From NCBI GenBank assembly GCA_030045175.1, contig JASIBM010000138.1, positions 1 through 9,574 on the forward strand: DNA of 9,574 bases. The letters are read 5' to 3'. The position numbers and the translations under genes are program-made. The DNA comes from Streptosporangiaceae bacterium. GTDB taxonomy: Bacteria > Actinomycetota > Actinomycetes > Streptosporangiales > Streptosporangiaceae. Of this stretch, positions 6,268 to 9,574 are shown piece by piece (position 1 is the first letter of the stretch; every line of letters starts with the position of its first letter). The notes under the pieces are model-generated. The model made no database searches. It had not been told where the DNA came from and worked only from the letters and a program-made list of their open reading frames with translations.

Positions 6268-7742
6268 CCCGCTCACGCGGCCTGCAGCTGCGCACCAGGC
6301 TGCTTGTGCTCCAGATCGCGGTTACCGCGGTCTTCCTGCTTGTCCTGGGCGTCGTGAGCACGCTGCTCTTCGCCGCGAACCTGACCACCCAGTTCAACAA
6401 CACCATCCTGGCTGAGAGCAACCAAAGCGCCAGTGAGCTGGTGAACCACGGCTCGGCCAACGTGTGCGCGGTCCTTGTCACGTTCAGCCCGAAGAACGTC
6501 CAGCAACTCCGGACGGGAACACCCGCGCTCACCCGCGCGCTCGCGGCTGCGGTTTCCGGGCTCAGCCAGACCGAAATCAACTACCTGGGCAGGCGACATC
6601 AGCTCTTCTCCGTCCCGCCGGCCGGGGGGGTCAACCTCCAGCTTCGCGCCGCCGCACAGCTGATCCCATCGACAGTGAACCCGACGAGAATCACCACCGT
6701 GCTCATCGTCGCCGAGCAGGCCGACGTGGTGCGGAATCAGCTCAGGGGCCTCATCTTGAAGGAGATGATCACCGGTGGCGGCCTGCTCGCCCTGCTGGCG
6801 ATCGGCGGGCAGTGGCTGATCGGCCGTGGCCTCGGCCCGCTCGACCGGATGGCGAGGACGGCGAACGACATCACCGCGCGCGGCGACCTGACCGAGCGGA
6901 TGGCCGAGGCGGACGACCAGACCGAGGTCGGTAGGCTCGGCGCGGCCATCAACACCATGCTCGACCGGATTCAGCAGGCGTTCGGAGCCAGGCTGAGCTC
7001 AGAGCAGAAGGTACGCGAGTTCGCCGCGGACGCCTCGCACGAGCTCCGCACGCCGCTGACCACGATCCGCGGCTACGCCGAGCTGTACCGCCAGGGCGCG
7101 CTCGGCGAAGACCAGCTCCCCGGCGCGATGCGCCGGATCGAGCAGGAGGCGCAGCGGATGTCCACGCTCGTCGCCGAGCTGCTCGAACTGGCCAGGCTGG
7201 ACCGGACGTCATCGCTCGACCTGACCGAGACCGACCTGGCGACGATCATCCGCGACGCCGTCGCGGATGCGACGGCGGTCGAGCCCGACCGGCCGGTCAC
7301 GGCCCAGGCGCCGCCTCGCCTGATCGCTGTCGTCGACGAGCGCCGGATCAGGCAGGTGCTCGCCAACCTGCTCGGCAACGTCCGCGCGCACACGCCGCGA
7401 TCCACGCCCGTCGCCGTCCGGCTCGGGCCCGTTCAGGGCGGCGTGCTGATCGAGGTGGCGGACGCCGGCCCCGGCATGTCACAGGAAAACGCGGCGCGGG
7501 CGTTCGACCGGTTCCACCGCGCCAGCGAGCGCGGTGGCGGCTCACCCGACCCCGGCGACGACGGCCATCCGTCCGGCGCCGAGTTCGGTGGCGGCGGCGG
7601 CAGCGGGCTCGGCCTTTCTATCGTGCAGGCGATCGCGACCGCTCACGGTGGCCAGGCGACGCTTGAATCCTGGCTCGGCCACGGCACGCGGGTCCGCATC
7701 TGGCTGCCCACCCGCGCCGCACCCAGCGTTCCCGTGCCCTAG
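6264..7742 (+). CDS. Sensor histidine kinase of a PhoP/TrcR-like two-component system
   Basis: A membrane sensor kinase, partner of the regulator encoded just upstream (four-base ATGA overlap, so translation is coupled). The 492 residues show TM1 (about 14-38), an extracytoplasmic domain (about 39-163) with no recognised fold and one cysteine (C68), TM2 (about 168-188), and HAMP (about 189-241). HisKA has phosphoacceptor H259 in FAADASHELRTPL. The ATPase domain has an N box (NLLGNVRAHTP, N372), a G1 box (D400, AGPGM), an F box (FDRFHR, 414-419) and a G2 box (GSGLGLSIV, 446-454). All catalytic motifs are present, so it should be active. The ATP lid between F and G2 boxes (about 420-446) is long and Gly/Asp/Pro-rich. 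GGAGG (6259-6263) touches the ATG directly, closer than usual, so initiation probably relies on re-initiation from the regulator. The ligand is unknown. The stop codon falls at the edge of a tandem repeat. Confidence 0.94.
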   Translation: MTRSRGLQLRTRLLVLQIAVTAVFLLVLGVVSTLLFAANLTTQFNNTILAESNQSASELVNHGSANVCAVLVTFSPKNVQQLRTGTPALTRALAAAVSGLSQTEINYLGRRHQLFSVPPAGGVNLQLRAAAQLIPSTVNPTRITTVLIVAEQADVVRNQLRGLILKEMITGGGLLALLAIGGQWLIGRGLGPLDRMARTANDITARGDLTERMAEADDQTEVGRLGAAINTMLDRIQQAFGARLSSEQKVREFAADASHELRTPLTTIRGYAELYRQGALGEDQLPGAMRRIEQEAQRMSTLVAELLELARLDRTSSLDLTETDLATIIRDAVADATAVEPDRPVTAQAPPRLIAVVDERRIRQVLANLLGNVRAHTPRSTPVAVRLGPVQGGVLIEVADAGPGMSQENAARAFDRFHRASERGGGSPDPGDDGHPSGAEFGGGGGSGLGLSIVQAIATAHGGQATLESWLGHGTRVRIWLPTRAAPSVPVP

Positions 7743-7848
7743 CCACGCCCCTGGCAGCACCATCCCGCCAGGCCACGCCCCTGGCAGCACGATCCCGCCA
7801 GGCCACGCCCCTGGCAGCACAGGCCCGCAGGGCCACGCCCCAGCAGCC
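7741..7848. repeat. 30-bp tandem repeat, about 3.5 copies
   Basis: Units lie at 7741-7770, 7771-7800 and 7801-7830, with a partial fourth from 7831. All share GCCACGCCCC near their start. Units 1 and 2 match at 28 of 30 bases; units 2 and 3 match at 25 of 30; the fourth keeps 11 exact bases and then diverges. Each of the first two junctions makes the inverted repeat GCCAGG-7 nt-CCTGGC (7767-7785 and 7797-7815). The array begins on the last two bases of the kinase stop codon and there are no unique spacers. It may help end transcription of the kinase gene. Confidence 0.9.
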
Positions 7849-8097
7849 TGCCCGTTTCGTCGCTATCACCCCTTTAGTCCGACACGCCGGCGCCGCCGCC
7901 GACCGGGTGAATGGCACCTTCACCCGGAACGACCGGACCAATTCGCCATTCATCAGGGCAAGCAAATTCAGGTCTGTGACGTGAGATAACCAAGTGGCTC
8001 ATGGGACGGCGTTGACCGGGCCAGGACCGCGCGAGGCGGCAGCCGCCCGGCGCCCTCGCCCACGCAGCCGGTCAGTCGCCCTCGCCCGCGCCGCCGG
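7743..8097. other. Convergent intergenic region without a supported gene
   Basis: These 355 bases separate the 3' ends of the kinase gene (+) and the EtfD-like gene (-). They contain the 30-bp tandem array, a strong hairpin with a competing pairing partner, a stretch poorer in G/C than its surroundings (about 7937-7995), a small hairpin GGCGG-CAG-CCGCC (8035-8047) and most of a 26-bp duplication. Open frames crossing it are shadows without family features or start signals. I see no tRNA and no clear promoter. Confidence 0.75.
7903..7927. terminator. Perfect 9-bp hairpin, candidate bidirectional terminator
   Basis: CCGGGTGAA (7903-7911) and TTCACCCGG (7919-7927) are exact inverted copies around a 7-base loop. 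There is no T-run on either strand, as is common for GC-rich actinobacterial hairpins, and the site lies between two converging genes, so it could stop transcripts from both sides. Part of its left arm can also pair with bases 7945-7952 (see findings), so a regulatory or RNA role is an alternative. Confidence 0.45.
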
Positions 8098-8102
8098 TCA
8101 GT
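8051..8102. repeat. 26-bp tandem duplication at the 3' end of the EtfD-like gene
   Basis: Bases 8051-8076 and 8077-8102 match at 24 of 26 positions, directly abutting. The right copy contains the stop codon of the - strand gene (8098-8100) and two bases of its last sense codon, so the TGA and the 21 bases after it occur twice in a row. The reading frame of the gene is not disturbed because the extra copy lies after the stop. Confidence 0.85.
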
Positions 8103-9574
8103 CGTCCGCGGCGGACGCGGCGGGCGCTGGCCGCGCGACCGACCTGGCGAGCAACTGGGCGACATCGACGACCTCGAGCGACTCCTTCGCCTCCCCGGCG
8201 GCTCGCTTGGCGCTGATCGCGTCACCGAGCATGACCAGGCAGTACGGGCAGCCGGTCGAGATGGTGTCCGGGTCGGTGCCGAGCGCCTCGTCGATCCGCT
8301 CGGCGTTGATCCGCTTGCCGATCCGCTCCTCCATCCACATCCGTGCCCCGCCGGCGCCGCAGCAGAAGCCGCGTTCCTTGCACCGGTGCATCTCCTGCGC
8401 CTGAACCCCGGGCACCCGTTCCATGATCTCCCGCGGCGGCGTGAACACCTTGTTGTGCCTGCCGAGGAAGCAGGGGTCGTGATAAGTGATCTTCTCCTCG
8501 ATCGGGGTCACCGGCGTGAGCTTGCCCTCATCGACAAGCCGGGCCAGCAACTGGGTGTGATGCAGCACCTCATAGTTGCCGCCAAGCTGCGGGTACTCGT
8601 TCGCGATCGTGTTGAAGCAGTGCGGGCAGCTCGCGACGATCTTGCGGGCGCCGGCCTCGTTCAGCGTCTCGATGTTCTGCTGCGCGAGCATCGAGAACAC
8701 GAACTCGTTGCCCATCCGGCGGGCCGGGTCCCCGGTGCACGTCTCGGCCGGGCCGAGCACGGCGAACGACACCCCCGCCGTGTGCAGCAACTCGGCGACC
8801 GCCCGCGTCGTCCGCTTGGCCCTGTCCTCAAGCGCTCCCGCGCAGCCCACCCAGAACAGGTACTCCACGTCATCGCCGATCACACCGTCTACGACGGGCA
8901 CCTCGAAGTCAAGGTCGGCCATCCAGTCGGTCCTCTTGGACTCGCCCATGCCCCACGGATCGCCCTTGTTCTCGAGATTCTTGAGCATCCCGGCCGCCTC
9001 GACAGGAAATTCGGACTCGATCAGCACCTGGTGCCTGCGCATCCCCTCGATGTGGTCGATGTGCTCGATGTCGACCGGGCATTCCTGCACGCACGCACCG
9101 CAGTTGGTGCACGACCAGATCACGTCGGGATCGATCACGCCGCCAGAGTCGGCACTGGCGACCAGCGGCCGTTCGGCCTCCTTCTTGACCGCGTCGGGCA
9201 ACTTGTCCCTGGCCTCGTCGGACTTGGCAAGCAGGTAGGGCGCCTTGGCGAAGGCGTGGTCGCGCAGGTCCAGTACCAGCATCTTGGGCGACAGCGGCTT
9301 GCCCGTGGCCCAGGCCGGGCACTGCGACTGGCAGCGCCCGCACTCGGTGCAGGTGGCCAGGTCGAGCATGCCCTTCCAGGTAAGGTCCTCGATCTTGCCG
9401 ATGCCGAAGATGTCGGCGTCGGGGTCGGCCTCCTCGAAGTCGAGCACCTTGCCGCCCGAGCGCATCGGCTCGAGCGCGCGCAGGCCATCCGGACGGCGAG
9501 AGAACAGCACGTTCAGCGGCGCCAGGAAGATGTGCAGGTGCTTGGAGTAGGTCACGAAGATCAGGAAGCCGAGT
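8098..9574 (-). CDS. etfD: EtfD-like membrane heme/Fe-S oxidoreductase (ETF:menaquinone), C-terminal part; 5' end outside window
   Basis: In mycobacteria the homologue EtfD (Rv0338c) passes electrons from acyl-CoA dehydrogenases, via EtfBA, into the menaquinone pool during fatty-acid oxidation. The frame stays open to the window edge (LGFLIF before the GTG at 9555), so the N-terminal membrane heme domain, resembling nitrate reductase gamma subunit, is mostly missing; YSKHLHIFLAPLN at its end keeps the HxH pair. Counting from the GTG at 9555, two 4Fe-4S motifs are complete: C69, C72, C75, C79 and C149, C152, C155, C159. Two heterodisulfide-reductase-type CCG domains follow: C238, C273 and C310/C313, where CTG stands for CCG; then C362, CCG at 398-400, and C436/C439. 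The gene ends in an Ala/Pro tail. The visible frame is intact. Glycolate-oxidase-like or other Hdr-type reductases are alternatives, but the heme-domain fusion and the ETCTGDPARRMGNE block favour EtfD. Confidence 0.85.
   Translation of the reverse strand, partial: LGFLIFVTYSKHLHIFLAPLNVLFSRRPDGLRALEPMRSGGKVLDFEEADPDADIFGIGKIEDLTWKGMLDLATCTECGRCQSQCPAWATGKPLSPKMLVLDLRDHAFAKAPYLLAKSDEARDKLPDAVKKEAERPLVASADSGGVIDPDVIWSCTNCGACVQECPVDIEHIDHIEGMRRHQVLIESEFPVEAAGMLKNLENKGDPWGMGESKRTDWMADLDFEVPVVDGVIGDDVEYLFWVGCAGALEDRAKRTTRAVAELLHTAGVSFAVLGPAETCTGDPARRMGNEFVFSMLAQQNIETLNEAGARKIVASCPHCFNTIANEYPQLGGNYEVLHHTQLLARLVDEGKLTPVTPIEEKITYHDPCFLGRHNKVFTPPREIMERVPGVQAQEMHRCKERGFCCGAGGARMWMEERIGKRINAERIDEALGTDPDTISTGCPYCLVMLGDAISAKRAAGEAKESLEVVDVAQLLARSVARPAPAASAADD

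Noticed and set aside
7741..7848. CRISPR-like array
   Set aside because: The units are directly adjacent with no unique spacers, and there are no cas genes.
7534..7989. Open frame encoding HAPGSTIPPG peptide repeats
   Set aside because: The repeat peptide is only the 30-bp DNA array read in frame. The frame begins inside the kinase gene and has no start signal or domain.
7618..8225. Small - strand genes in the convergent gap
   Set aside because: The frames 7618-7965 and 7968-8225 have no ribosome binding site or recognisable domain; one follows the tandem array and the other overlaps the EtfD-like gene.
1..9574. Defence system, phage or mobile element
   Set aside because: No integrase, transposase, nuclease, toxin or terminal repeats were seen, and base composition is even across the genes.

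Overview
This GC-rich window has GC-dominated third codon positions throughout its genes. It reads as a chromosomal segment of an actinobacterium. Three things point there: a leaderless-type -10 element in front of argS, an actinobacterial-form PlsX, and a membrane heme/Fe-S oxidoreductase of the mycobacterial EtfD (Rv0338c) type. The exact genus cannot be read from the sequence. A Streptosporangiales-like or related high-GC lineage is a guess. I see no insertion sequence, phage gene, CRISPR array, tRNA or rRNA.

Left part (1-2808, + strand): the 3' part of a DHA2-type major facilitator exporter, whose start lies outside the window, overlaps by four bases (GTGA) with a gene for the phosphate acyltransferase PlsX. 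The pair looks like the end of an operon, closed by a strong hairpin terminator. Next, argS (2863-4593, + strand) probably has its own promoter and a leaderless mRNA. Its product is the arginyl-tRNA synthetase type that lacks a KMSK loop, not the KMSK-bearing form I associate with actinobacterial housekeeping argS beside lysA.

Middle part (4668-7742, + strand): a membrane-anchored protein with a DUF5666-like C-terminal beta domain is followed by a PhoP/TrcR-like OmpR-family response regulator and, overlapping it by ATGA, a complete sensor histidine kinase. The envelope protein may be an input or output of this two-component system; that link rests on position only.

Right part (7743-9574): a 355-base convergent intergenic region holds 3.5 copies of a 30-bp tandem repeat, a 9-bp perfect hairpin that competes with a second pairing, and a 26-bp tandem duplication reaching into the 3' end of the next gene. 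That gene, on the - strand and open at the window edge, is the soluble Fe-S/CCG part of an EtfD-like ETF:menaquinone oxidoreductase used in fatty-acid beta-oxidation.

Most of the window is ordinary actinobacterial housekeeping, transport and signalling. I did not find a clearly new multi-gene system. The points most worth following are the unusual argS type and its context, the exporter-plsX coupling, the DUF5666-like/two-component trio, and the structured repeat region between the convergent genes.
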